NCBI GenBank assembly: GCA_037447655.1
Contig: JBBHKE010001805.1
Coordinates: forward strand, 1 to 64,000
Length of the DNA stretch: 64,000 nt
Reading direction: 5' to 3'
Source: Zygnema cylindricum
Lineage: Eukaryota; Streptophyta; Zygnematophyceae; Zygnematales; Zygnemataceae
Shown: piece after piece, positions 1 through 10,496 of the stretch
How positions within the stretch are numbered: position 1 is the first letter of the stretch
How the letters are laid out: each line of letters opens with the position of its first letter
Position numbers and translations under genes: made by a program
Notes under the pieces: model-generated
Database searches by the model: none
Told to the model about the DNA's origin: nothing
What the model saw: the letters and a program-made list of their open reading frames with translations, nothing else

Positions 1-765
1 GAATCGTAATCTTCTTTTCTGTAATGTTGTTTTCAAGAAACTCACGAAAATATAGTACGTCATGGTACGGGCAAGTACAAAATTCTGTATTAAACCTCAC
101 TTTTCGTCTGATGTAACCATACCCTAACTCACATGAAACGAAGTTAACATCGTACGCGATAATGGTTCGGACTTCGGACCACCGTAAAAATATCGATGAA
201 ATTAAATGAAAAACTTGCCATGTGGTGCTAAGTCATGTCACACCCGAAAACCGCCACAGTGGCCATTCTGGGATCTCGGCAATGATACGTGCCGTCGGAT
301 GTAAACTAGCTTTTAATACTAGTCGTTGAAAACAAATGTCCGGTACATTTGTTTTGTGCGGGTTCACGTTCGCACCATATTTTAACTAGTCTATATGTTT
401 TTTATCCGTAATTCCGTTAATCCGATAAAAGTTCCTAAACATTGATTAAATAACATCCAAACCCTATGTAATCTAGCGAACTCCTTCGACAAACCGGTTA
501 GAGCTGACGGCTACGCCTTGCTCTGCGCGTCAGAGGTTCGAGTCCACCCAAACTCAACCTTTTGTTGAGAATGACTTACGTCACTCTTCAGTCCAACCTA
601 TGAAGCTGAGGCAGCCATGGCTCCACCACCCTCTCTTTCCTTCGGTGACTACAACGAGTATGGGGGCTAGAGGGAGGAGGTGGAGGCACGTTGCCTATGT
701 TTTTTCCTTTTTCTTTTAATATAGTCAGACCTAGAAAATAAACCCTAAATCTAGTGATTTCAACA
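1..765 (-). mobile_element. Ty1/copia LTR, minus strand, cut by window edge
   Basis: Read on the minus strand this begins with a TGTTGAAATCACTAG-type LTR start at 765 and continues off the left edge. It shares the landmarks of the other LTRs here: the CTAGGTCTGA block, the GTAGTCAC/CATGGCT block (about 600-660) and the tRNA-like box pair (about 490-545). It interrupts the RNase H remnant to its right. Without the left end I cannot say whether it is a solo LTR or part of a full element. Confidence 0.75.
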
Positions 766-770
766 CCTTT

Positions 771-1197
771 AAAGCAATGTACAACTGTATGTGTTGCAAA
801 TTAGATTTTGTGCATGTTGTTGGAGTAGCAAACAACAGAAAGTAGTTTCTAAGTCCACTATGGAGGCTGAGTAAATGGCTTCCAGTGCTGCCACCAAATA
901 ATTAATGTGGGTAAAATCTCTACTTGAAGAACTTGGGTTCATGAAGTCTAGAACTCAAAATGTCTTCTGTGATAATCAAGTTGCTATCTTTATTGCAGCT
1001 AATCCAAAACACCATTTCAAAGCTAAACAAATGGTATCAGACTAAGCTTTGTCAAAGAGAGGGTTGAGAATAAAATAATAAAATTGGTACATAAAAGTGA
1101 TAAAGAGATGATTGCAGACATTATGACAAAACTAGTGCCTTCCCCTAAGTTGATTTATTGCATAGAAAATTGTGGACTTAAATTAAAAGTTGACTAA
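771..1197 (+). pseudogene. Ty1/copia RNase H remnant
   Basis: A conceptual translation with stops matches the last 125 or so residues of the intact CopiaA polyprotein. It keeps the SKQQK block, STMEAEY with a stop right after, FCDNQVA, NPKHHFKAK, and a C-terminal LKLKVD followed by TAA at 1195-1197. These are the Ty1/copia RNase H D-E-D segments. It is truncated on the left by the minus-strand LTR and is clearly dead. The purine tract AAGGGAGAG after the stop fits a polypurine tract leading into the next LTR. Confidence 0.85.
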
Positions 1198-1210
1198 GAA
1201 TTAAGGGAGA

Positions 1211-2110
1211 GTTGAAAATAATTAATTAATATTCAATTCTTAATTTAGACTCTAGGGAGAAAGAGGGAGAGAGTAAGAGTCGCCATGACTGCCCCCATAG
1301 TTGGAAAGAAACAAGCAAACAGGCAGAACACACTGATAGATGATCAAAATGTTGCTCTAAACGGATTTCAACCTACGTCTGCAAAATTTATGTAGTCGTA
1401 CGCCTTATCCATTAAGGCGTTAATGAAACGATACACGTATGTGGTTTGATATCTGATTATAGATTTACACGACATCACTTTCACTAAAACATGCCAAATT
1501 GACGAAACGGCAGTTATAGACAAGAGCGCTCGGGGACACGAAATCTAACAGTGTAAAATATATGATCAGACGCACGTTATCGCCGCTGCCAAACGTGAGT
1601 GAACGTTTGGTGGCTTTTGGACATTGTGGCGTGCTGTGCCACGTGGCGCCACATCATTGGACGCCGAAAAAGAAAGGAGGAGGAACGATGGCTCCCAAGC
1701 TGACAAGTGTCAACCACAAGGCCATGTTGTACAATAGTCGTACAATAAGTACAATCAGCCACTGTAACTTTTGTACTATACACTCTTTTGATTGGTCTAG
1801 GGTACAGTAGTAGGTAGCTGTGAGTAGGAGTTAAGGAACTTAGCGTGTTTGAGACACCTCTCTCTAGGTGACCTTTTGTATTTATAGGCCATGTTTGGCC
1901 AACCATAACTTACTGCTCAGGGGAGAAAATTCAGTGATACTTTTTGCGTTTAACTTAACGGGGTCTTCTCCTCAAAAGGGTGAGAGTGGTTAGAGTATTT
2001 GTGTGCTTGGGCGCCACTTATTTAGTGGGAAAGTGGAAGGGGAAAATATTATCCTAGAGGCTCTACATAGGTTGCTCATTTTGTGGGATAATGGAGACCA
2101 CAGAATTTCA
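1211..2110 (+). mobile_element. old Ty1/copia LTR (CopiaD group)
   Basis: It follows a polypurine tract and ends in an ATG-containing LTR tail (ATGGAGACCACAGAATTTCA, 2091-2110) that is homologous to the end of every other LTR in the window. A TATA-like GTATTTATAGGC lies near 1878-1889, followed by the conserved CATAACTTACTGCTCAGGGGAG block. It is strongly diverged from the downstream partner. It serves as 3' LTR for the RNase H remnant on its left and is fused on its right to a mid-integrase fragment. The left boundary is approximate because the expected TG start is blurred. Confidence 0.75.
1362..1420 (-). other. tRNA-like A-box/B-box module inside LTR (antisense)
   Basis: On the minus strand this reads CGCCTTAATGGATAAGGCG (A-box/D-arm-like), then about 26 bases, then GGTTGAAATCC, which fits the Pol III B-box consensus GGWTCRANNCC. 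The D-arm-like part resembles plant tRNA-Arg genes (from memory). There is no convincing acceptor stem, so it is not a functional tRNA gene. Comparable modules sit at the same place and orientation in the other LTRs. Confidence 0.5.
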
Positions 2111-4721
2111 ATACTGACATATGGGGAATGGCCAAAGTGCCATCAGTTAGAGGGAAAACATTTATGCTTACTATCACTGATGATTGGTCTAGATACTCTA
2201 GAGTATATTTCTTGAAAAACAAATCTGAGGCTTCGGCTTATTTTAAAGAGTATAAAGTAGGAATGAAAAGCTTCATGAGACACCTATAAAGAGAGTGAGG
2301 AGTGATAATGGGGGGGGGGTTACACTTCTAATGAGTTTGAGGATTTTTTGAAAAAGGAAAGGGTTCAACACCAAAAGACCGTTCCAAAGAACCATGAACA
2401 AAATGGTGTAGCCAAGAGACTAAATCAGATATTTAGTGATAGTGCCCGTAGTATGTTGTCGGATAAAAAGATAAGAAAAAGTTTTGGGCAGAAGCTATGA
2501 ATTGCGCTAACTATCTCAAAAATAGAGTGATTACCTCAGCGGTAAAAAGACAATTACCTTATAAAAGATGGACCGGAAGAAAACCTAATATTTTACATTT
2601 GATGGTGTTCGAAAGTCAAGTGTTTAGTTTAAACTTTGAAAAATATGATTGGAAGTTGGATGCAAAGGGAAAGCCATGATACCTACTTGGGTATGATGAA
2701 AATGTAAAGAGATATAGAGTTTATGATCTCGGAAGAGAAGACATCATTTTAGTAAAACACTTGATTGTCATGGATGAAAGAAAGTCCATAGATCCCTTTA
2801 AGTACACTAAACTGGTTAAATTTAGAATTGAATCGGAAAGTGAGTTGGATTCAGATTCTTCTAACCAAACAGTAGTTCAGCCTGACCTTGCAGAGGAAAA
2901 AAAATTGACCGACAGTGACCTTCTCTTGGAGTCACAACTTCCGATTCAAACCGAGGAAGAAAACGAGGAAAGACCGGAAATAGATGATGAACAACCGGAG
3001 ATGTACTCCACGGATAGGGGAGAAGATGAAGTCGTTCAGAGAAATCCACGATTACCCTCTATTCCAGCATAGGAGTTTGAAGGAGGAAGGAGGAGCAGCA
3101 AAAGACTTGAAGAGAGACAAGTGCACAACAAGGTAACTAAGCTGTCACATTTGAGCGAACCCCATACTTACTCGGAAGCAATTAATAGTCTGGAACGTAG
3201 TTGATCAATGACACCTATTAATGATGAGATGGCTTCCATTACGGAAGCTAACACATGAGAGCTGGTGGATTGTCCTCCAGATAGAAAGCCGATAGGATGC
3301 AAGTGGGTATTTAAGTTGAAACCCAACCCGGATAATACTGTCGAGCGATACAAGGCCAAATTAGTGGCAAAGGGATTCACACATAAGGAGGGAGTCGATC
3401 TTGAGGAGACATTCGCTCCAGTTGTTAGATTTCCCTACGTCCACATTCAACTTAGTCTAGCGGCAACAAAAGACAGAGAAGTGCACCAGATGGACATCAA
3501 AACCGCTTTTTTACACCAAAATTAAAAGAAGAGATCTGCATGCGACAGCCGGAAGGATTTGTGGAGAAACGAGAAGAAACTAAGGTGTGCAGATTGATCA
3601 AGTCTCTTTATACTCTAAAGCAAGCTCCACGCCAATGAAACAAGAACCTGGACGAGTTTTTTACGAGTTAGAGATATATCCGAATCAGTTTGATCATTCA
3701 ATATATCTATTTGAGGACGAGGAAGGTATAATTTTCATTGCCATCTATAGTGATGATTTGCTTATTTTGAGTAAATCAATGAAAAAAATTAATGGATTGA
3801 AAAAGGATCTAAAGAGTAGATTTGAAATGAAGGACTTGGGAGAGGCAAAGTACATTTTGGGAATTCGGATGGAAAGGGATAGAGAGAAGAGAACAATTAG
3901 GCTAACTCAAAATGAAGGAATATGAAATATGCTTAAAAATTTTCAAATAGATAAAGCAATTAGTTATATGAAGGGAAATCAAAGGAGCTCAGAAATGGGA
4001 GTCTTGATCTTGGATAATGAATTAGGACAAGAGGAAAACGAGTTTATGCACACTATTGCGTGTAGACAAATTGTCGGTAGTTTGATCTTTTTTACGAACT
4101 GCACTCGTCCTGATATAGCAATAGCTGTAGGGATATTAAGTAGGAGTTTGAATGACCCTAGGAAGAAATATTTGGAAGCGGCCAAAAGGGTCATGCGAAA
4201 CTTGATAGGAACGAAAGATCTGTGGTTGCATTTGGGAGGGGATAATAGTGACATCACCACTTGGAGCGATGCCAGTTATGGGGATGCTCCGATAAGGAGG
4301 TGTACTTTTGGGTATGTGTAGTATGTTGGGAATGGGGCTTGCTATTGGAGCACAAGCAACAAAAGGTCATTGCTCAGTCTACCATGAAGGCTGAGTATAT
4401 GGCCTCTTGTTCGGCTTTGAAAAAATTAATTTGGGTGAATCCTTGCTTCAATAACGTCGATATATGAAAAATGGAGTGCAAAAGATATATTATGATAATC
4501 AAGTTGCGATCACAATTCCAGCAAACCCCCAGCATCACTTTAAAGCAAAGCATATGGATATTCCTTTGAGCTTTGTTAGAGAGGAGGTTGAGAATAAAAT
4601 AATTAGTTTGGAGTACAGAGTGGATCGAAAAATGGTAGCATATATGATGACTAAGCCGGTTTTAACTCCCAAATTGATATTTTATTGGGAGAAGTGTGGA
4701 TTAAAGCTAAAGATAGACTAG
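2111..4721 (+). pseudogene. truncated Ty1/copia pol (integrase-RT-RNase H), CopiaD
   Basis: It starts abruptly in the integrase core (DIWG, then the TDDWSRYSRVYF block near 2180) directly after an LTR. It then runs through the integrase C-terminal part (about 2270-2760), an acidic linker (2780-3070), reverse transcriptase (about 3265-3920; the YxDD box reads YSDD near 3750) and RNase H to TAG at 4719-4721. Several frameshifts and stops break it. Compared with intact CopiaA about 1.7 kb is missing: primer site, gag, zinc knuckle, protease and the first half of integrase. It cannot have transposed on its own. The GGGGAG purine tract before 4735 marks its 3' LTR. Confidence 0.9.
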
Positions 4722-4734
4722 AAAATAAGGGGAG

Positions 4735-4957
4735 TGTTGAAAAATGGTATTTGATATTCACTCTTGTGGTTTATAAGCTGACTAAAGTCCTCATACTTGT
4801 CATAGGCACTGAGGACTAGCAAGCAGCCATGGCTGTCTCAGGCAGAGAATGAGACACGCATAGGGAGTAGGAGACATAGCCCTTTGCAAAATATGGGGCC
4901 AAAGATAAGATTAGAACCTACGACCTCTCGGATAATTGCCGTACGGTGTAGGCGTTC
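4735..4957 (+). mobile_element. CopiaD 3' LTR, piece 1
   Basis: It starts TGTTGAAAAATGG after the polypurine tract and ends at the CGTTC target duplication (4953-4957) of CopiaB. The sequence resumes at 17840. The B-box half of this LTR's tRNA-like module lies at 4908-4918 (antisense GGTTCTAATCT). Confidence 0.85.
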
Positions 4958-5095
4958 TGTTAAATAATTAGAATTATAAAGTATTTTCTAGGTCTTTTTA
5001 GCTTAGTGGAAATAGAAAAGAAAAGCATAGGCAGTCTACCTCCACCTCACCTCTTTATCCCTTATACTTGTCGTAGTCACTGAATGAGAGAGAGG
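4958..5095 (+). mobile_element. CopiaB 5' LTR, left piece
   Basis: It matches the start of the CopiaB 3' LTR (16785 on), including ATTAGAATTATAAAGTATTTTCT and the AGCATAGGCA block. It is cut after AGAGG by CopiaA and continues at 11551. Confidence 0.9.
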
Positions 5096-6144
5096 TGTAG
5101 AAACTAATGGTTTTATTAGTATTTTCTAGGTCTGAAAAGAAATATAGAAGTCGAGGCAGTCTATCTCTAACTTCTCTCTCCAACTCTCAAACTTGTCGCA
5201 GTCACTGAGAAATTGGAGAGGAAGCTAGAGCCATGGCTACCTTGGCTATCCTGAGGTTTACGGGAATTTTATATTAGGGTTTATATATTTAATTAAAATG
5301 TATATGCCGGCGGCAGGATTTGATCCTTGAACCTGCCGGCCGGCAGATAGGAAGTAGCCGGTGGCCTTAGCCGTTTCATCTAGCGGTAGTGTTACCTAGC
5401 ATATAGTTTGATAATTATTTAAACATGTATACAAGCGATAAACCATTTAACTAGAATTAATTACGGGATACATAGATCCAGTAATATGTAATGTACAACT
5501 TACGGTACGGACATAAATCAGTACCGCGCATTTGTTTCGTAAATGAAACAAATACCGTGCATGTATTTATTACGGCTACGATTAAAGCCGAATTTAATCG
5601 GACGGCCGGGATTAGCGCCGAGATCGCGGAGGAAGATTTCGGCGGTTTGTGGCCATCGCCACATCGGATGACGCGTGGCAAAATTCCGTTGGATTGTGGA
5701 AACTCCGGAGATTATGACACCGAATCCGGATTTGACATGTGTCGACATTTTGGCCATGTCGTACAATATCCGTACATAAAGTACACCGGCAGCTGTACTT
5801 TTGCGTACGGAACTCAATTCTGATTGGTTCCGTACATCAGTAGATAGAGTCTGTGAGAGAGATAGGACTTAGAAAAATTAGAAGATAGGACCCTCTCTCC
5901 CAGAGAGCTTCTGTACAAAAGGTCAACTTTGACCCTCCATAACTTACTGCTCAGGGGAGCAAATTCAGAGATTCTTTTTGCTATCGACTCAGGGGAGTCT
6001 TGTCTTCACAGGGGTGAAGTTGGTCAGAGTTTTTGTCTGCCAGGGTGGCAGTTATTTTTGCTTAAACACAAAGGGGTCAGGATTATCCTAGAGGCTTCTT
6101 GGAAGCTGTCCACTCTGAGGACCTATGGAGGTCTCAGAGTTTCA
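5096..6144 (+). mobile_element. CopiaA 5' LTR
   Basis: It starts TGTAGAAACTAATGG and ends CTCAGAGTTTCA. Near its 3' end is the sequence shared by all families here (CATAACTTACTGCTCAGGGGAG, then CACAGGGGTGAAG). Its last 20 bases include an ATG (6125) in frame with gag. It also holds the antisense tRNA-like module at about 5305-5400. The short reading frames inside it are repeated in the 3' LTR and are not genes. Confidence 0.95.
5305..5400 (-). other. tRNA-like module in CopiaA LTR (antisense)
   Basis: On the minus strand it has an A-box-like CGGCTAAGGCCACCGG and then GGATCAAATCC, a perfect B-box match, inside a GC-rich hairpin (CCGGCAGG...CCTGCCGCCGG). An identical copy sits in the 3' LTR (10706-10801). 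It is the positional counterpart of the modules at 1362, 17003, 19010, 33300 and 60140. Confidence 0.45.
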
Positions 6145-9100
6145 GGTTATGGGCCCACCCTCTAGGGTGCCAATATTTAATGGAACTGGCTTCATATACT
6201 GGGAAAGTATGATGATAGGAGCTCTATGCGAAAAAAGGTTTTGGGGGATAGTGAGTGGACGATTGGGGCGTCCATCAAGTCTTGGAATTCCTCCAGGGTT
6301 TAAAGGAAGCAGATTCACCAGGAAAGAGGATTCACCTTCAACGGAGGAAACAAAGGAAGGAGAGGTGGTGGACAAAGGAAAGGAGAAGGAGGCGACCACA
6401 CCAATAGCAACTGGTTTAGCATTCATGTCACCTATTCCGAGGAACGAGGAGAATGATACTGAAACCTGGGACTTCAACAATATGGCGGCAAAGCACTTCA
6501 TCCTACGCCATCTCACTCAAGGACTTGCATGTCCTCATTTGCAGGTAGAGAGGGCATCCGATCTTTGGATGGCTCTCATAGAGATGTACCGAAGTGGTAC
6601 GATTCAGCAACAACAGTTGGCTGATCAGAAAGTTAAGGAGTATGTATACAAAGGGGGAAATATGTTGGATTTTTGCAATGAGCTTGCTACACTCTTCATG
6701 GAGCTAGAGAGTGCGGGTAAAGTTTTTAGTGAAAAAGAAAAAGTTAACTGTTTACTAATGAAGTTACCTGATGAGTTCGAGAACATAGTCAACCGTGTGC
6801 AGGACTTGCCGGACTCAAGGTGGATATGGAACTCAGTGGTAGGGATGATTCTCGTTCGAGAGAATACGATTGAGATCCGAAGGGGAGGAAAGAGTGGCCA
6901 AGCCTTGGCAACAGCGACCGATTGGAGGAACAAGGATTCCCGGAAACCAGTCAGAAACTATGGGGGTAGGGAGCGGGAAAAACAGGTTGACGAGTTCGAA
7001 CCAAGGGCTCCCAAAGGTTTATGTCATTTTTGTAAGAAACCTGGGCACTATATGGCAGAGTGCACCAAGCTAACCGAGCTTCGGTTAAAGGAGGGGCAGA
7101 CCGGTGGTACCCCGAGAGGAAAGAAAAAGGCCCTTGTCACACAGGTACTTGAGGCGGAATCCGAGGACGAGAACGATGAGCTCCTTTTGGATGAGGAGTT
7201 GGAGGCGAAAACTGAGGTTGAAATTCCACGAAGGCAGAAATGTGCTTACGGTGGATTGAAAGGTGAAGCAGGCTGGATTATAGATTCAGGTGCCTCAATG
7301 CACATGTGTAAGGATAGACACCTGTTCACTAAGATAAGAAAGATTCCCACCGTAGAAATAGAGTACGGGGATGGGAGGATAGTCACCACTACTCTTGTAG
7401 GATCGATAGATCTGAAAGTGTTAGTTGAAGGAAAGACATCCATATTAACATTCTCCGATGTATTGTTTATTCCGGAGCTGAACAAAAACCTTATCTCTAC
7501 ATCAGTATTAGATGATAAGGGTTTTTTCACTAGCACTAGGGAAGGAGTCTTTACTGCTAGTTTTGAGGAGGATGTCTATTTCATTGCTGAGAAAGGTAGC
7601 CATGGGATGTTTAGGCTGATCTTAAGTAATGAAACGAAGAAACTTTATTATGCTGGTGTTCATGATATTATGATGTGGCATAAGAGGCTTGGGCATGTGA
7701 ATCTAGATAAGTTAAGAGAGATGAAAAAGATGGGAGTGGTGGAAGGGATTCAGTTCAGTGAGAGTGATGATATAAGTGATTGTAGTGGGTGTGCTCAAGG
7801 TAAAGCACACAGATTACCCTTTCCAAAAACAGCCACCTACAAGGGAGAAAAACTTCTAGATCTAGTACACACAGATATTTGGGGACCGGCTAGAGTGCCC
7901 TCACCGGGGGGGAAGAGATTTATGATGACTATAACTGATGATTGGTCTCGGTATTCCCGAGTATATTTTTTGAAAAACAAGTCAGAAGCTGAGGACTGTT
8001 TTAGACAATATAAAGCATGGAGCGAAAAACTCCATGAAACTCCAATCAAGAGAGTAAGGAGTGACAATGGTGGAGAGTATACTTCTAACCAGTTTGAGGA
8101 TTTTTTGAGGGAAGATGGGGTTCAACATCAAAAGACAGTGCCAGAAAATCCTGAACAGAATGGGGTAGCTGAAAGGTTAAATAAAACACTAAGTGATAGT
8201 GCTAGAAGTATGTTGTCGGATAAGAAGATAGGAAAAAGGTTTTGGGCAGAAGCAATGAACTGTGCTAATTACCTCAAAAATAGAGTTCTTACTTCAGCTA
8301 TAAAAGATCAAACACCTTATGAGAGATGGACAGGCCGGAAACCAGACTTATCTCATTTAAAGGTTTTCGGCAGTCAAGTATTCAGTCTAGATACTGATCG
8401 GTCCAATTGGAAGCTAGATCCTAAAGGAAAACCGGGATACTTATTAGGATATGATGAGGATGTTAAAGGATATAGAGTTTATGATCTAAAAGGAGAAGAT
8501 ATAATCTTAGTAAAGCATCTAGTAGTTATGGATGAAGGAAAGTCTGTGGATCCCTTCAAATATACAAAGTCAGTAAAAATCAGATTTGAGTCAGAAAATT
8601 CTGGTGACTTTGAGCTTCCTAACTATCCAGGTTTTAGAGACGATGACATTCTTGCAGGAACAAATCAGACCGAAAAGGACTCGGCTGTGGAAACTCCAGT
8701 GACGACTCTACTCGAAGCGGAAGACGTGGTGGAAATTGATTCGGAATCAAGGGATAGGGGAGAAGCCGAGTTTGTTCGAAAGAATCCACGAGAACCATCT
8801 ATTCCGGCCTCAGATTTTGAGGGAGGGAGGAGAAGTAGCAAAAGACTGCAAGAAAAACAGGTTAATAACAAGGTAACTAAACTATCTCATCAAGATGAAC
8901 CTCAAACTTATCGAGAGGCGATGACTTGTCCAGAAAGAAACCGGTGGAAGACAGCCATCAATGAGGAGATGGCTTCAATCATGGCAGCCGATACTTGGGA
9001 GCTGGTGGACTGTCCACCTAACCGAAAACCAATCGGTTGTAAGTGGGTTTTCAAACTGAAACTGAACCCAGATAACACAATCGAGCGCTACAAGGCCAGA

Positions 9101-10483
9101 TTAGTGGCAAAGGGATTTACACAAAAGGAAGGAATTGACTACGAGGAAACCTTTGCCCCGATGGTCAGATTTCCCTCCGTCCGCATACTTCTCAGTTTAG
9201 CAGCGGCGGAAGACATGGAAGTGCACCAGATGGACATCAAAACAGCCTTTTTGCATGGAGAATTAGAAGAGGAGATCTTCATGCGACAACCCGAAGGGTT
9301 TGTGGAAGAAGGAGAGGAGAGTAAGGTATGCCGGCTGATTAAATCTCTTTATGGTTTGAAACAGGCGCCCCGACAGTGGAATAAGAAGCTTGATGAGTTT
9401 CTTACCGGTCTAGGATATATTCGGATCAGCTCAGATCACTCAATCTATGTTTTCGAAGATGAGGAAGGTTTTATATTTATTGCAATTTATGTTGATGATT
9501 TGCTTGTTTTAAGTAAATCAATGGAAAAAATTAATAAACTGAAAACCGATCTTAAGGGGAGATTTGAAATGAAGGATATGGGGGAAGCAAAATATATTTT
9601 GGGAATTCAAGTAGAGAGAGACCGAAAAAGGAAAATTATAAGATTGACTCAAAAGGAAGCAATAGGAAACATGCTTGAAAAATTTCAAATGGATAAAGCT
9701 AATAGTTGCACAACTCCAATGGAATTGAAGAAGGGAAGTGAGGGGAGTGAGGAAGAAGGAGTCATAGTCTTAGACGAGGAATTATCTCCTGAAGAACAGA
9801 AGTTCATGCAGACTATTCCTTACAGGCAAGTAGTGGGAAGTCTAATCTATTTTATGAATTGTACCCGGCCGGATTTAGCTGCAGCTGTAGGAGTGCTGAG
9901 TAGAAGTCTAAATGCTCCCACTAAGAAGGATTGGGAGGCAGCTAAGAGAGTCCTTAGATACTTGGTAGGAACTAGAGATCTATGGTTGCATTTGGGTGGG
10001 GAGAATACTGACATCACTACTTGGAGTGATGCCAGTTATGGTGATGCTCCGATGAGGAGATGTACTTCTGGATATGTATTATATGTGGGTGATGGGGCTT
10101 GCTGTTGGAGTAGCAAACAGCAAAAGGTTATTGCTCAGTCCACCATGGAGGCTGAGTATATGACCTCTTGCTCTGCTGTAAAAGAATTGATGTGGGTCAA
10201 GTCTTTGCTTGGTGAGCTTGGTCACCTTAAGAGTGGAGTGCAGAAAATATTTTGTGATAATCAGGCAGCAATCGCTATTTCTGCCAATCCTAAACACCAT
10301 TTTAAAGCCAAACACATGGACATCAGACTCAGCTTTGTTAGAGAGAAAGTAGAAAACAAAATAATCAGTTTAGAGTACAGACCAGATAGTGAGATGGTAG
10401 CAGATATGATGACCAAACCTGTGCCTTCCCCTAAACTAATTTTTTGCAGGGAGAAGTGTGGTCTGAAATTAAAGATTGACTAG
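6125..10483 (+). CDS. CopiaA gag-pol polyprotein
   Basis: One 1452-residue frame encodes the whole Ty1/copia set in the order gag, protease, integrase, reverse transcriptase, RNase H. The parts seen are: UBN2-like gag (about 10-290); zinc knuckle CX2CX4HX4C (C300, C303, H308, C313); protease DSG with D387; integrase HHCC (H519, H524, C553, C556) and DD35E core (D584, D647, E683); RVT_2 reverse transcriptase from about 958 with YVDD at 1122-1125; RNase H D1302, E1344, D1378. All catalytic residues are present. The first ATG (6125) lies in the LTR. A second in-frame ATG (6149, residue 9) lies inside the primer-binding site. Either could be used, and conservation of the LTR-encoded codons in CopiaB and CopiaC favours the first. 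There is no frameshift between gag and pol, which is common in plant copia elements. Confidence 0.97.
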   Translation: MEVSEFQVMGPPSRVPIFNGTGFIYWESMMIGALCEKRFWGIVSGRLGRPSSLGIPPGFKGSRFTRKEDSPSTEETKEGEVVDKGKEKEATTPIATGLAFMSPIPRNEENDTETWDFNNMAAKHFILRHLTQGLACPHLQVERASDLWMALIEMYRSGTIQQQQLADQKVKEYVYKGGNMLDFCNELATLFMELESAGKVFSEKEKVNCLLMKLPDEFENIVNRVQDLPDSRWIWNSVVGMILVRENTIEIRRGGKSGQALATATDWRNKDSRKPVRNYGGREREKQVDEFEPRAPKGLCHFCKKPGHYMAECTKLTELRLKEGQTGGTPRGKKKALVTQVLEAESEDENDELLLDEELEAKTEVEIPRRQKCAYGGLKGEAGWIIDSGASMHMCKDRHLFTKIRKIPTVEIEYGDGRIVTTTLVGSIDLKVLVEGKTSILTFSDVLFIPELNKNLISTSVLDDKGFFTSTREGVFTASFEEDVYFIAEKGSHGMFRLILSNETKKLYYAGVHDIMMWHKRLGHVNLDKLREMKKMGVVEGIQFSESDDISDCSGCAQGKAHRLPFPKTATYKGEKLLDLVHTDIWGPARVPSPGGKRFMMTITDDWSRYSRVYFLKNKSEAEDCFRQYKAWSEKLHETPIKRVRSDNGGEYTSNQFEDFLREDGVQHQKTVPENPEQNGVAERLNKTLSDSARSMLSDKKIGKRFWAEAMNCANYLKNRVLTSAIKDQTPYERWTGRKPDLSHLKVFGSQVFSLDTDRSNWKLDPKGKPGYLLGYDEDVKGYRVYDLKGEDIILVKHLVVMDEGKSVDPFKYTKSVKIRFESENSGDFELPNYPGFRDDDILAGTNQTEKDSAVETPVTTLLEAEDVVEIDSESRDRGEAEFVRKNPREPSIPASDFEGGRRSSKRLQEKQVNNKVTKLSHQDEPQTYREAMTCPERNRWKTAINEEMASIMAADTWELVDCPPNRKPIGCKWVFKLKLNPDNTIERYKARLVAKGFTQKEGIDYEETFAPMVRFPSVRILLSLAAAEDMEVHQMDIKTAFLHGELEEEIFMRQPEGFVEEGEESKVCRLIKSLYGLKQAPRQWNKKLDEFLTGLGYIRISSDHSIYVFEDEEGFIFIAIYVDDLLVLSKSMEKINKLKTDLKGRFEMKDMGEAKYILGIQVERDRKRKIIRLTQKEAIGNMLEKFQMDKANSCTTPMELKKGSEGSEEEGVIVLDEELSPEEQKFMQTIPYRQVVGSLIYFMNCTRPDLAAAVGVLSRSLNAPTKKDWEAAKRVLRYLVGTRDLWLHLGGENTDITTWSDASYGDAPMRRCTSGYVLYVGDGACCWSSKQQKVIAQSTMEAEYMTSCSAVKELMWVKSLLGELGHLKSGVQKIFCDNQAAIAISANPKHHFKAKHMDIRLSFVREKVENKIISLEYRPDSEMVADMMTKPVPSPKLIFCREKCGLKLKID
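6145..6159 (+). other. primer-binding site, half-tRNA type (initiator Met)
   Basis: GGTTATGGGCCCACC follows the LTR directly. It is complementary to the anticodon arm of plant initiator tRNA-Met (GGUGGGCCCAUAACC, recalled), not to its 3' CCA end. This is the half-tRNA priming arrangement known from Drosophila copia. The ATG in it is the complement of the CAU anticodon and is in frame with gag. Confidence 0.85.
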
Positions 10484-10496
10484 AAAATAAGGGGAG
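10484..10496 (+). other. CopiaA polypurine tract
   Basis: AAAATAAGGGGAG sits between the gag-pol stop (10481-10483) and the 3' LTR (TGTAG, 10497). This is the standard place for plus-strand priming. Confidence 0.85.

Noticed and set aside
480-560. A true tRNA gene
   Set aside because: A- and B-box-like sequences are present, but acceptor and T stems do not pair properly and the sequence is part of an LTR that recurs many times.
5457-5823. Short frames within the CopiaA LTR, repeated at 10858-11224
   Set aside because: They are part of the LTR. The same text in related LTRs is not kept as an open frame.
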